Below, piece by piece: positions 52,709 to 61,829 of a DNA stretch of 64,000 nt (positions are counted from its first letter, which is position 1; the number at the start of each line of letters is the position of its first letter). The position numbers and the translations under genes were made by a program. Under the pieces are notes generated by a model. That model saw only the letters and a program-made list of their open reading frames with translations. It had not been told where the DNA came from and searched no databases. Where the stretch lies: assembly GCF_004765805.1 (NCBI RefSeq), contig NZ_ML219773.1, positions 930,001 through 994,000 on the forward strand, read 5' to 3'. The DNA comes from Halorussus halobius (GTDB taxonomy: Archaea > Halobacteriota > Halobacteria > Halobacteriales > Haladaptataceae).

Positions 52709-53677
52709 ATGAAAGCCGTCGTTCTCGCGGGCGGATACGCGACCCGGCTCTGGCCCATAACCAAGCACCGGCCCAAGATGTTCCTCCCGGTCGGCGACTC
52801 GACGGTCATCGACCAGATATTCGCCGAACTGGAGGCCGACGACCGGATAGAGGAGGTGTACGTCTCGACCAACGAGCGGTTCGCCGACGACTTTCGCGAC
52901 CACCTCGCGGACAGCGAGTTCGACAAGCCGACGCTCACGGTCGAGGACACCTCCGAGGAGGACGAGAAGTTCGGCGTCGTCGGCGCGCTGGCCCAGCTGT
53001 TCGACCGCGAGAACGTCACCGACGACACCCTCGTCGTCGCGGGCGACAACCTCATCAGCTTCGGCGTCAGCGACTTCGTCGACTTCTTCGCGGAGAAGGG
53101 GTCGCCGACGCTGGCGGCCTACGACGTCGGCTCCCGCGAGCGCGCCAAGTCCTACGGGCTGGTCGAACTCGACGGCGACGAGGTGGTCGACTTCCAGGAG
53201 AAGCCCGACGACCCGGCGAGCACGCTGGTCTCTATCGCCTGCTACGCGTTCACCGCCGAGACGCTCCCGCTGCTCGACGAGTACCTCGAAAACGGCAACA
53301 ACCCCGACGAACCCGGCTGGTTCGTCCAGTGGCTCCAGCAGCGCGAGTCGGTCCACGCCTACGCCTTCGACGAGGCGTGGTTCGACATCGGTACGCCCGA
53401 GAGCTACCTCGAAGCGGTGGCGTGGAAACTCGACGGCGAGAACCGCATCGCCGACTCCGCGACGGTCGAGAACACCACGGTCGGTGAGAACGTCCACGTG
53501 ATGGCGGACGCGGAACTGGTCAACTCCAGCGTCAACAACGCCATCGTCTTCCCGGGCGCGACCATCCGGGACTGCGACGTCCGCGACTCCATCATCGACG
53601 AGAAGACCCGCGTCGAGAACATGGACCTCGCGGGCGCGCTCATCGGCGCGCACACCCAGATTCTGAACGGGGAGTAA
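52709..53677 (+). CDS. NDP-sugar nucleotidyltransferase (glucose-1-phosphate thymidylyltransferase-like)
   Basis: This 322-residue sugar-nucleotidyltransferase has the N-terminal VLAGGYATRLWPITKHRPK signature for nucleotide binding, then VVAGDNLISFGVSDFV with the metal-binding Asp, and a C-terminal left-handed helix (DSATVENTTVGENVHVMADA) that ends at GALIGAHTQILNG. It activates a sugar phosphate for glycan or S-layer glycoprotein synthesis; the nucleotide and sugar are not certain. A TTATC stretch about 27 nt before the ATG fits a leaderless start; 13 upstream codons are rejected. Confidence 0.9.
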   Translation: MKAVVLAGGYATRLWPITKHRPKMFLPVGDSTVIDQIFAELEADDRIEEVYVSTNERFADDFRDHLADSEFDKPTLTVEDTSEEDEKFGVVGALAQLFDRENVTDDTLVVAGDNLISFGVSDFVDFFAEKGSPTLAAYDVGSRERAKSYGLVELDGDEVVDFQEKPDDPASTLVSIACYAFTAETLPLLDEYLENGNNPDEPGWFVQWLQQRESVHAYAFDEAWFDIGTPESYLEAVAWKLDGENRIADSATVENTTVGENVHVMADAELVNSSVNNAIVFPGATIRDCDVRDSIIDEKTRVENMDLAGALIGAHTQILNGE

Positions 53678-53696
53678 TCGAGCGTCGTTCCCGCGG

Positions 53697-54263
53697 TCAC
53701 TCCCGAACGCCCAGGTACGCCACCCGGCTCTCGAACTCGCCGCCCCGTAGCAGGTCGAGGACGTGGGCGACCGCGCGGTGGTTGCCGTCCACGACGTACG
53801 CCGGGTCCTCGCCGTCTTTCAGGACGACGAGCCGGCTCTTCGGGGCTCCGTCGGCGATGGCGTCCGCGAGGTCGACCACCTCGCCGACGTCCTTGGGCGT
53901 CTCGGCGTCCAGTTTCGCCACGTCGTCGGCCCCGTGGACGCGCTCGGCGATGGACTCGACGCGGTCGTCGTCGGCCAGCGCCCGCCAGTCCTCGCCGTGG
54001 GGACCGACGACGACTCGGAGGTCCCGGAGCGCCTCCTCGGTGAGGTCGACGCGGTACCAGTCGGCCGGGTCCGGGGTGAACGCCCGCTTTGCGATGGGCG
54101 CGCGCTCGAACAGTTCCGCCCGGAGCGCAGGTTCGGTTTCGAGAGCGTCGGGGTCAGGCGGGTCGTCGGTCGCCCCGTCTCCCTCCTCGCGGAGCCAGTA
54201 GCGTATCACCCGCTCGGGCGAGACCGGGTCGGGGTCGCCGCGGAGGTGGTCTTCGATGCTCAC
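53697..54263 (-). CDS. ParB/sulfiredoxin-like protein
   Basis: This acidic 188-residue protein has a C-terminal SRLVVLKDGEDPAYVVDGNH motif followed by RAVAHVLDLL, which resembles the GxHR core of ParB/Srx-type NTP-binding domains (VDGNHRAVA). The N-terminal 90 residues (SPERVIRYWLREE and FTPDPADWYRVDLTEEAL) are not recognised. Such stand-alone domains may bind or hydrolyse nucleotides. No parA partner is present. Confidence 0.65.
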   Translation of the reverse strand: MSIEDHLRGDPDPVSPERVIRYWLREEGDGATDDPPDPDALETEPALRAELFERAPIAKRAFTPDPADWYRVDLTEEALRDLRVVVGPHGEDWRALADDDRVESIAERVHGADDVAKLDAETPKDVGEVVDLADAIADGAPKSRLVVLKDGEDPAYVVDGNHRAVAHVLDLLRGGEFESRVAYLGVRE

Positions 54264-54320
54264 GGGTCGTTTCGAAGGCGACCCACGGGGAGAAGGATTA
54301 CGGCACCGGGGCCGGTCGCG

Positions 54321-55118
54321 CTACGCCTCCCGCGGGTCCTCCGGAGTGAACCAGCCGGCGAGTCCGCCGGGGTCCGCTTCGCGGCTCGCCCAGAACCGCG
54401 ACCACTCGACGGCGAGCATGGCGAGCATCACGACGACCGCGTAGCAGACCGCGGCGACGCGGGCGGTCACGACCGTCTCGAACGTCGACGCGCCGACCGC
54501 TCCGCGCACCGCCAACAGCAGGAGGATGCCGACGACGTGCAGGACCATCAGCAGCCCGCCCGCGAAGACGATGACGCGCAACGGTATCTCGAGCACCATG
54601 TGGACCGACACCTCCTCGTAGCGACGCTTCCCGAAGAACTCCCGTCGCACCTCGACGAGTTGCGAGGCGGCGATGCCGAACGCGGCCACGAGCACCGTCG
54701 GGGACACTGCGGACGAAACGGCGACGTAGTCGAAGAACGTGGGTATCGCCACCCAGAAGGCACCGAAGACGAGCGACAGGACGACCATCCCGGCGTTGCG
54801 CGGATACGCCGGCGGAAGCGACCCCGGCAGGTGGACGCGCCGGGGGTCGCCGTCCCACTTCGCCCCGAGTTCCGTCTCCTCGGAGACGCCGGGGAGATAC
54901 AGGTCCCGGCCGTCGAGCACCATCGGCCGCTGGGCGAACAGCGCCGCACCAGCGTAGACGACCAGCATGACCGCCATCTCTATCCAGTAGGTCGCCAGCA
55001 CCTGCAGGACCTCCCAGCCGAGGAAGACGACGCCGCCCAGCGGCAGGAGATTCGAGAGGGCGACCGGTACGAACTCTCGGACGTCGGCCGTGGCTTCCGT
55101 CCGACCGTCGGGGGTCAT
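54321..55118 (-). CDS. DUF6498-type membrane protein
   Basis: This 265-residue protein has about six hydrophobic segments. The N-terminal part FVPVALSNLLPLGGVVFLGW and the YWIEMAVMLVVYAGAALFAQ segment with its WE and WIE residues match the family I recall as DUF6498, found in halophiles and other prokaryotes. Function unknown. The start MTPDGRTEA is preferred over an ATG 12 codons upstream because a TTTTTCGATAG stretch lies about 27 nt before it. Confidence 0.75.
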   Translation of the reverse strand: MTPDGRTEATADVREFVPVALSNLLPLGGVVFLGWEVLQVLATYWIEMAVMLVVYAGAALFAQRPMVLDGRDLYLPGVSEETELGAKWDGDPRRVHLPGSLPPAYPRNAGMVVLSLVFGAFWVAIPTFFDYVAVSSAVSPTVLVAAFGIAASQLVEVRREFFGKRRYEEVSVHMVLEIPLRVIVFAGGLLMVLHVVGILLLLAVRGAVGASTFETVVTARVAAVCYAVVVMLAMLAVEWSRFWASREADPGGLAGWFTPEDPREA

Positions 55119-55294
55119 CGTGGGGTCTTGCGGGCTACCTATCGAAAAAGGCACTGTTGTTCCACCATCTTCTTCCGAAACAACTGGACCAGACCCACGC
55201 TCGCTCGGCGGTGCTCAGCCCCGGGTCGCTCGCGGTGCGACTGTCGGTGTCCTTTCCCCATCGCTCGCGCGACCGACGCGCCGCGTAGACTCGT

Positions 55295-56047
55295 TCACGC
55301 CAGCCGCGCGTCCTCGATTTTCAAAGTCCCGCGGGAGCCGTCCCACTCGCTCTCGTAGTCCAGTTCGATGCGTCGGTCCATGTGCGGGCCGTCCGTGACC
55401 AGCGTCTCGAACTCGCCGCCCTCGCCGAGCAGGTGGACGCCGTACTCGTCGTTCAGTTCCGCCAGTTCCGCGAACGCCTCGGCGTCCAGCGTCCGGCCGA
55501 GCCACGATTCGTCGAGTCCGTACGCCGCGACCCGGATGACTCGAATCTCGAAGCCGGCGTCGAGCATCGCGTCGGCGAGGTCGCGGGGTTCGCGCTGCCA
55601 GAGGGGCGCGAACAGGTCGGCGTCGAGCCGGTCGGCCATCGCCTCGATGCGGGAGGTCTGGTACTCGCTCTCGACCGCGCCCGCAGTCAGCCCCGCGATA
55701 CCGCCCGGCAGTTCCCCGTCGAGGTCCCGCAGGGCCGCCTCCAGCGGCCGGAGTTCGGCGTCGCCCTGCGCGCCCGACTCGGCGGCCGCCCCGGCCTCGA
55801 AGTCGTCGGGTTCGACCTCCACGAGTTCGATGCCGACGCTCTCGGCCGCGAGGCCCGCGAGTTCGGTCGCCGGCACGTGGTACATGTACGAGTCGCCGTC
55901 GGGGTGGACGGTCACCAGTCGGGACACGTCGCGTCCCGATTCGAGCGCGCGGTACAGCGCCCACGAGGAGTCCTTGCCGCCCGAGAAGAGGCTGACCCAC
56001 GACCCGTCGGTCGCGGCGTCGTCGGTCGCTGGCGTGTCTCCGGTCAT
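55295..56047 (-). CDS. dph6: diphthine--ammonia ligase
   Basis: This 250-residue PP-loop ATPase performs the last step of diphthamide synthesis on elongation factor 2. The ATP-binding loop is SLFSGGKDSSWALYRAL. Further blocks: GLTAGAVESEYQTSRIEAMA, LFAPLWQREPRDLADAM and the conserved GEGGEFETLVTDGP. This matches Dph6. Single gene, minus strand. Confidence 0.92.
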   Translation of the reverse strand: MTGDTPATDDAATDGSWVSLFSGGKDSSWALYRALESGRDVSRLVTVHPDGDSYMYHVPATELAGLAAESVGIELVEVEPDDFEAGAAAESGAQGDAELRPLEAALRDLDGELPGGIAGLTAGAVESEYQTSRIEAMADRLDADLFAPLWQREPRDLADAMLDAGFEIRVIRVAAYGLDESWLGRTLDAEAFAELAELNDEYGVHLLGEGGEFETLVTDGPHMDRRIELDYESEWDGSRGTLKIEDARLA

Positions 56048-56125
56048 GCTGGAGCGTCCGAACCGGGCGGATTTAGGTGCGGCGAATCGCCACGTGGGGC
56101 GCGTCGCCGAAGAGGGGTCGGGACG

Positions 56126-56362
56126 CTACTCCGCGTCGCCGGTGAGTCCCGCCATCGGGGACGCGCCCGCGACGATGGCACCCGTCGACAGGAGGGCGGC
56201 CGACAGCGCGACGAAGTCGCCGCTCGGGGAGTAGCCGGCGAGCCCCGACCCCGCCTGGACGATGAACACCGTGACGAAGAAGCTGAGGACGGCAAAGGCC
56301 AACATCACGATTGCCGCGATAATACTACTCACGAGTACGCCGAACGAGTCGAGAAGTCCCAT
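56126..56362 (-). CDS. small two-helix membrane protein
   Basis: This 78-residue protein has a strongly hydrophobic N-terminal half (LVSSIIAAIVMLAFAVLSFF) and a second Ala/Gly-rich segment (FVALSAALLSTGAIVAGASP). It begins MGLLDSFGVL; the 47 upstream codons are Arg/Ser-rich shadow. No family recognised. It follows the DUF373 gene in the same direction by 67 bp. Confidence 0.6.
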   Translation of the reverse strand: MGLLDSFGVLVSSIIAAIVMLAFAVLSFFVTVFIVQAGSGLAGYSPSGDFVALSAALLSTGAIVAGASPMAGLTGDAE

Positions 56363-56429
56363 GCGGTAGTGCCTCCTCGAAACCCAACGAGCCGCGACTG
56401 AAAAGTGTTCGGATACCGACGGAACGGTC

Positions 56430-57584
56430 TCACTCCGCCAGCTCCTCGTCGAACTCCCCGCCGAACCGCGACCCGCTGAGGTACGAGGAGACGTGGACGC
56501 CAAGCAGGCTCACGACGACGCCCGCGACGACGAACACCGCCATGCGGGTCCCCGGCAGGAGGACGAGCCGGTCGACCGCGAGGCTGCCGACCTCGACGCG
56601 GGGCATCGCTATCGGCTCGACGAGCGCCTCGCGCTGGAGGAAGTACGACGAGAACCCGCGGACGACCAGCCCGACCGCGAGCACACCGAACGGGAGGTTG
56701 AGGTAGGAGTTCCGGAGCCGGTCCTCGCGGATGACCTCGTCGAGGAGCCGTCCGGTCGAGGCCGCCATCGCGGCCGCCGCGAGCCACGGCACGCTGGCGT
56801 ACGCGAACGCCATCGCCGGCACCAGGAATCCCTGGGTCGGAACTGCCAGGTCCGACACCCGGAGCGCGCCGGCGAACACGCCCACGAGCGTCAGCCCGGA
56901 CGCGACCACGTAGGTCACGAGCGACACCCGCCCGGAGTAGAGGGCGTCCCTGACCTCGCCGGGCAGGTCGGCCACGTAGTCGTCGACGCCCAGGCCCTTG
57001 TAGAGGACGAACAGGCCGATGACCGCCGTTATCGACGCCACCGCCGTAGCCGGTCCGGCCAGCATCAACAGGACCGGGAAGACGAGCATGGCGACCCCGA
57101 CCGGGACGAGCACGGTCTGGCGGAGCTCCTCGTCGGCGAGGAACTGCTTGAGCAGGTAGTAGGTCGACTCGATGTCGCGGGCCTGCCGGACCACGACCCT
57201 GTCGACCGCGTCGACCTGCACGCGGCTCTCGATGATGGGGACGAGTCGCTCGTCCTGTGCGCTGTCGATGACGACCACCGCCGAGTCGGGGCCGTACTCG
57301 GCGATGAGGTCGTCCATCTGCTCGGCGACCGCGCGGTCCCGGCCGACCATGGTCTCGGCCGCCCCGGAGATGACCGCCACCGTCGCGTCCTCGTCGTCGG
57401 CCCGCAGGTCCCGGGCCACCCGGAGGGTCTCGAGCAGGCAGTTCACGCTGGCGTCCTCGGGGTCCGCGAGGCCGACGTCGGTGACCAGCGACCGGACCGC
57501 TTCCCAGCCGGCGACCGGGGTCTCCAGCCCGGTGTTGGTCCCGATGTCGTCGTCGCGGTCGACGCACACCACCAGCGTACTCAT
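56430..57584 (-). CDS. DUF373 family membrane protein
   Basis: This 384-residue archaeal protein has a soluble N-terminal domain (1-150) with LVVCVDRDDDIGTNTGLETP, ATVAVISGAAETMVGRDRAV and SAVVVIDSAQDERLVPIIES, reminiscent of a nucleotide- or phosphate-binding Rossmann-like fold. Six or seven hydrophobic segments follow. The family is archaeal and uncharacterised. A TTTTTAATC box about 32 nt upstream indicates a very short leader. Confidence 0.85.
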   Translation of the reverse strand: MSTLVVCVDRDDDIGTNTGLETPVAGWEAVRSLVTDVGLADPEDASVNCLLETLRVARDLRADDEDATVAVISGAAETMVGRDRAVAEQMDDLIAEYGPDSAVVVIDSAQDERLVPIIESRVQVDAVDRVVVRQARDIESTYYLLKQFLADEELRQTVLVPVGVAMLVFPVLLMLAGPATAVASITAVIGLFVLYKGLGVDDYVADLPGEVRDALYSGRVSLVTYVVASGLTLVGVFAGALRVSDLAVPTQGFLVPAMAFAYASVPWLAAAAMAASTGRLLDEVIREDRLRNSYLNLPFGVLAVGLVVRGFSSYFLQREALVEPIAMPRVEVGSLAVDRLVLLPGTRMAVFVVAGVVVSLLGVHVSSYLSGSRFGGEFDEELAE

Positions 57585-57740
57585 GTCGTACGGGCGAATC
57601 CAGACGGTCCGGGATTAAAAACCCTCGTGGTCGGTTCGCACTCGTCGCGACCTGCGCTCGTCTCCGAACTGGCGGCGCGTCCGGCGGTCGACCACTACAC
57701 CTCCGGACGTTTTAAGCCGCGGCCGGACGACGCCACGCGT

Positions 57741-58457
57741 ATGTACAAACACGTCGCGCTGCTCGTCCGCCAGGAGGGGATGACCCACGAGGAGTTCGTC
57801 GACCACTGGCAGAACGAACACACGCCCATCGCCCGCGAGATAGAGGGCGTGGTGAAGTACAACACGGTGTTGCCGACCGACCCCGAGAACGCCGAGTTCG
57901 ACGGCATCGCCGAGCTCTACTTCGAGGACCTCCCCGACCTCCACGACGCGCTGGGCTCGCCCGGCTCCCGGGACTACGACCCGACCAAGGAGGTCGCCGC
58001 GAAGGCCCGCGAGGACGTGGACAACTTCCTCGACATCGACGAGCGCCCCCGGTTCATCGGCGAGGAAATCGTCCAGAAGGACGAGGTCGACGGCGACTCG
58101 GACGGCCTCTACAAGCACTCGGCGTTCCTCGTCCGCCAGGAGGGGATGACCCACGAGGAGTTCGTCGACCACTGGCAGAACGAACACACGCCCATCGCCC
58201 GCGAGATAGAGGGCGTGGTGAAGTACAACACGGTGTTGCCGACCGACCCCGAGAACGCCGAGTTCGACGGCATCGCCGAGCTCTACTTCGAGGACCTCGA
58301 CAAGCTCTACGACGCGTTGGGCAGCGAGGGCTCGCGGGACTACGACCCCGACAGGGGCAAGGCCAAGGAGGCCCGCGAGGACGTGAACAACTTCCTCGCC
58401 ATCGACGAGCGCCCCCGGTTCATCGGCCGGGAGACCGTCCAGAAGGACGAGACCTGA
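57741..58457 (+). CDS. tandem EthD-like (dimeric alpha-beta barrel) protein
   Basis: This 238-residue protein consists of two EthD-like ferredoxin-fold units (about 1-112 and 122-238), each with a block of the form FLVRQEGMTHEEFVDHWQNE followed by HTPIARE. The two units share 57 identical residues in a row. EthD-type domains occur in oxygenase-related and degradative proteins; the role here is unknown. A TTTTAAG box about 28 nt before the ATG supports leaderless initiation. Confidence 0.85.
   Translation: MYKHVALLVRQEGMTHEEFVDHWQNEHTPIAREIEGVVKYNTVLPTDPENAEFDGIAELYFEDLPDLHDALGSPGSRDYDPTKEVAAKAREDVDNFLDIDERPRFIGEEIVQKDEVDGDSDGLYKHSAFLVRQEGMTHEEFVDHWQNEHTPIAREIEGVVKYNTVLPTDPENAEFDGIAELYFEDLDKLYDALGSEGSRDYDPDRGKAKEAREDVNNFLAIDERPRFIGRETVQKDET
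57762..57932 (+). repeat. 171-bp perfect direct repeat, copy 1
   Basis: Bases 57762-57932 are identical to 58128-58298. The flanking parts of the two EthD units differ normally (for example the linkers after each block), so only this block is identical. This suggests recent gene conversion or a very recent duplication. Confidence 0.9.
58128..58298 (+). repeat. 171-bp perfect direct repeat, copy 2
   Basis: Second copy, 366 bp downstream of the first and in the same reading frame. The offset is a multiple of three, so recombination between copies would delete or add exactly one domain without a frameshift. Confidence 0.9.
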
Positions 58458-58571
58458 GAGTCCGCCGACGGGAAGCGCCGTCCGCCGACCCCGCCGCGAG
58501 CCACCCGTCCACAAGGATTAAACCCGTGATAGGAGAACCCTCGAGCGGACGCTCACCGTCCTGAATCCACC

Positions 58572-59273
58572 ATGGATGTCGAATTCACCCACCGACCGTC
58601 GTACACCCACCTCGTAGTCGAACTCGACCCCGGCGAGACCATCCGGACCGAACCCGGCGCGATGGTCAGCCACTCGCCGTCGGTCGCCATCCAGACGACG
58701 TCGAGCCGCGACGGCCTGTTGAGCTCGGCCAAGTCGATGCTCGGGGGCGAGTCGTTCGTCGTCAACGAGTTCACCGCCGAGAGCGAACCCGGGACGCTGA
58801 CGCTCTCGCCGCCGACGCCAGGCGACGTGAGCAGACACCACCTCGACGACGAGACGCTGTACGCCGTCGACGGCGCGTTCCTCGCGTCCGAGACCGGCAT
58901 CGACGTCGACTCGGAGTTCGGCGGCCTCAAGTCGATGCTGGCGGGCGCGAGCGTCACGCCCCTCGCGCTCACCGGGACCGGCGACGTGTTCATCGAGGCG
59001 TTCGGCGGCATCGAGACGGTCGAGCTCGGCCCCGGCGAGTCGTACGTCGTCGACAACGAGAACGTCGTGGCGTGGGACGACAGCGTCGACTTCGACGCCC
59101 GCCGGGTGGGCGGCCTGAAGTCGTCGCTGCTGAGCGGCGAGGGCCTCGTCATGGACTTCACCGGCCCGGGGACGGTGTGGTACCAGACCCGGGGCATCGA
59201 CTCGTTCGCGAGCGCCATCGCGGGCGCGATTCCCGGCGGGGACGAGGGCGGAGCCGACATCGATATCGGGTAA
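58572..59273 (+). CDS. AIM24/TIGR00266 family protein
   Basis: This 233-residue beta-rich protein has ELDPGETIRTEPGAMVSHSP, SMLGGESFVVNEFTAESEPG and TGTGDVFIEAFGGIETVELG, which match the AIM24 family of double-stranded beta-helix proteins. The C-terminus is acidic and Gly-rich. Function not established in archaea. GGATTAAACC about 55 nt upstream is the likely promoter, giving a short leader. Confidence 0.88.
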   Translation: MDVEFTHRPSYTHLVVELDPGETIRTEPGAMVSHSPSVAIQTTSSRDGLLSSAKSMLGGESFVVNEFTAESEPGTLTLSPPTPGDVSRHHLDDETLYAVDGAFLASETGIDVDSEFGGLKSMLAGASVTPLALTGTGDVFIEAFGGIETVELGPGESYVVDNENVVAWDDSVDFDARRVGGLKSSLLSGEGLVMDFTGPGTVWYQTRGIDSFASAIAGAIPGGDEGGADIDIG

Positions 59274-59349
59274 CCGCCCGGACGCCACATTTTCGCGCCG
59301 CCCGTCGGACCGTATAAACGATTAAGGCGGGTCCGGCCGACCTCCCGCC

Positions 59350-60384
59350 ATGGAGATAGGGACCGGACTGTTCACCTGCCAGCGACGCCCGGACGACGAC
59401 CGCTCGACCAGCGAGATATACGACGAGATGCTGCGGCTGGGTCGGGCCATCGACGACGCGGGGCTGGCCAGCGCGTGGGTCTCCGAGCACCACTTCGCGG
59501 AGGACGGTTACCTCTCGGCGACGATGCCCTCGCTCGGTGCGCTGGCGGCCGAGACCGACGACGTCGAACTCGGCACCTGCATCGCGCTCGCGCCGCTGTA
59601 CGACGGCGTGCGGCTCGCCGAGGACGCCGCGACCGTCGACCTGCTGTCGGACGGCCGGCTCACGCTCGGGCTCGCCATCGGGTCGAACCCCCGCGAGTTC
59701 GAGCAGTTCGGCGTCCCAAAGGACGAACGCGTCGAGCGCCTCCGGGACACCACCGACCTGCTCCGGGGCGCGTGGTCGGCGGGCCCCCTCGACTACGACC
59801 CCGAGTTCCACGACGTGAGCCCAGACGCGACCGTGACGCCGAAACCGGACTCCGAGATTCCGGTCATGTACGGCGGGTCGGCCAAGCCCGCGGTCAGGCG
59901 CGCGGCCCGGGTCGCCGACGCGTGGTGTGCGCCCTCGGCGCTGTCGGTCGAGGGCGTCCGCAAGCGCGTCGAGGACGTCCGGAACGTGCGCGCCGAGGAG
60001 GGGCTTCGACCCGACGCCGGCGAGGACGGCGACGCCGAGGACGACTTCCAGATATACGTGCTCCAGCACGGCTTCGTCGGCGACTCGAAGGAGGAAGCGT
60101 GGGACGCGATGAAGGAGGGGTACTTCTACATCCAGCGCCGGTACGCCGAGATTTTTTCGGGCGACCCCGTCGAACAACTCGACGACGACCGCAAGCAGGA
60201 ACTCAAAGACCAAGCCGTCTTCGGCACGCCCGACCAGGTAATCGACCCACTGGAGGCGTACCGCGGGGCGCTGGGCGACGACGTCCACTTCGTCTTCCGG
60301 ACCTACTACCCCGGCGTCGGCACCGACCGGATGGTCGAGTGCGTCGAGCGACTCGGCGACGAGGTCGTTCCCGCGTTCGACTGA
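59350..60384 (+). CDS. LLM-class flavin-dependent oxidoreductase
   Basis: This 344-residue TIM-barrel protein of the bacterial luciferase/F420-oxidoreductase superfamily has GLASAWVSEHHFAEDGYLSA, AEDAATVDLLSDGRLTLGLA, IPVMYGGSAKPAVRRAARVA and VFGTPDQVIDPLEAY. It probably uses FMN or F420 to oxidise or oxygenate a small substrate; the substrate is unknown. GATTAAGG about 28 nt before the ATG is the likely TATA box. Confidence 0.92.
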   Translation: MEIGTGLFTCQRRPDDDRSTSEIYDEMLRLGRAIDDAGLASAWVSEHHFAEDGYLSATMPSLGALAAETDDVELGTCIALAPLYDGVRLAEDAATVDLLSDGRLTLGLAIGSNPREFEQFGVPKDERVERLRDTTDLLRGAWSAGPLDYDPEFHDVSPDATVTPKPDSEIPVMYGGSAKPAVRRAARVADAWCAPSALSVEGVRKRVEDVRNVRAEEGLRPDAGEDGDAEDDFQIYVLQHGFVGDSKEEAWDAMKEGYFYIQRRYAEIFSGDPVEQLDDDRKQELKDQAVFGTPDQVIDPLEAYRGALGDDVHFVFRTYYPGVGTDRMVECVERLGDEVVPAFD

Positions 60385-60451
60385 CGTCCGGCAGGCGTGG
60401 GGGACCGTCGGCGGCCGCACCGGTTCGTGTCGGACTCGCTATCAGTTCGAG

Positions 60452-60457
60452 TTTTTT
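60452..60457 (+). terminator. T6 tract after the LLM oxidoreductase gene
   Basis: Six T residues lie 68-73 nt after the stop codon, in GC-rich surroundings. This fits intrinsic termination by archaeal RNA polymerase and separates the oxidoreductase from the amino acid transport operon. Confidence 0.45.
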
Positions 60458-60520
60458 CCCGGCGATTCTACCGGCAACCCTACGCAAAGATATTTATAAT
60501 TATAGATTCCGCATTTGGGT

Positions 60521-61828
60521 ATGCGTGACGATACCACTGGACGAGAACTCGGCGCACCGAACCCTCCCGGCGACCCGTCGGCGGACGGCGGGGACCGGTC
60601 CCGGCGATTGTCTTCGGCTTCGTCTCGCCGGGCGTTCCTCGCGCTCGCCGGCGCGGCCGGGACGGGCGCGCTCGCGGGCTGCGTCGGCGGTGGCGGCGGG
60701 CAGAACATCGACGACGTGACCTACGGCGTCCTCAACCCGATGACGGGGACCTACGGCGCGCTCGCGGAGGGCCAGCGTCAGGGGGCCGAGCTCGCAATCG
60801 AGCACGTCAACGGTAGCGACGAGTTCGACTTCCAGATAGAGGGGGTCTACGAGGACACGCAGGCCGACACCGCGACCGGCCGCCAACTCGCTCAGAAGGT
60901 CGTCGAGCAGGACGGCGCGCAGTACATCATGGGCGCGATATCCAGTTCGACGGCGCTCGCGCTCAACGAGTTCGCGGCGTCCGAGGAGGTCATCTACAAC
61001 CCCGGCGCGGCCGCGATGAACATCACGGGCGCGGAGTGCAACGAGTGGGTGTTCCGGGCCGAGACCCACACCGCCCAGATCGCCGAGGCGATGGCCCCGT
61101 GGACGGTGAACAACGTCGGCACCAACGTATGGTTCCACATCGCCGACTACGCGTACGGCGACTCGGTCCGCGAGGAGTGGAGCTCCCGGATGGAGGCCGA
61201 GAGCGACGAGTACGAGGAGGTCGGCGTCTCCCGGTCGGAACTGGGCGCGAGCAACTACGGCTCGTTCGTCAGTCGGATCGGCAACTCCGAGGCGGACGTC
61301 GTGGTGTTGGGCATGACCGGCGGCGACCTCGTCAACTTCACCTCCCAGGCCGCCGACCAGGGACTCAAAGCGGACGTCGACATCGTGGCGGGGACCATGA
61401 CGTTCCAGACCGCCCGGGCCGCGCTCGGCCCGGCGGCCTACGGGACCTACGGCGGGGTCCGGTACGTCCCCAGCATCGACACCGGCGACAACCAGGACTT
61501 CGTGAGCGCGTATCAGGACGCCTACGACGCGGCCCCAGACAGCTTCGCTCGGGTCGCCTACGACTCCATCCGGATGACCGCCCACGGCATCGCGGAGTCC
61601 GGCACCAACGACCCCGCGGAGGTGCGGAGCGCGCTGTCGGGTCTCGAAGTGCCCAGCCTCTACGGGCCCAACCGGTTCCGGGAGTGCGACCAGCAGGCCA
61701 CCAACCCCGTCTGGGCCGGCGAGAACGTCGAACCCGACTCGGGCGAGACCGCAGACGTCGAACTCCGCACCAAGATAGAGGGTCAGGACGCCATCCCGCC
61801 CTGCGACCAAGTCGAGTGTAGCCTCTGA
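60521..61828 (+). CDS. livJ: branched-chain amino acid-type ABC transporter substrate-binding lipoprotein
   Basis: This protein of about 435 residues carries a Tat signal preceded by a Ser/Arg-rich N-terminus (SRRAFLALAGAAGTGALAGC includes the lipobox Cys). The mature part is a type I periplasmic-binding domain: DVTYGVLNPMTGTYGALAEG, QLAQKVVEQDGAQYIMGAIS and RVAYDSIRMTAHGIAESGTN. TATATTTATAAT-like sequence at about 60491-60504 sets a leaderless start at the ATG. First gene of a livJ-livHM-livG operon; the precise ligand may be another amino acid or urea. Confidence 0.9.
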   Translation: MRDDTTGRELGAPNPPGDPSADGGDRSRRLSSASSRRAFLALAGAAGTGALAGCVGGGGGQNIDDVTYGVLNPMTGTYGALAEGQRQGAELAIEHVNGSDEFDFQIEGVYEDTQADTATGRQLAQKVVEQDGAQYIMGAISSSTALALNEFAASEEVIYNPGAAAMNITGAECNEWVFRAETHTAQIAEAMAPWTVNNVGTNVWFHIADYAYGDSVREEWSSRMEAESDEYEEVGVSRSELGASNYGSFVSRIGNSEADVVVLGMTGGDLVNFTSQAADQGLKADVDIVAGTMTFQTARAALGPAAYGTYGGVRYVPSIDTGDNQDFVSAYQDAYDAAPDSFARVAYDSIRMTAHGIAESGTNDPAEVRSALSGLEVPSLYGPNRFRECDQQATNPVWAGENVEPDSGETADVELRTKIEGQDAIPPCDQVECSL

Positions 61829-61829
61829 C

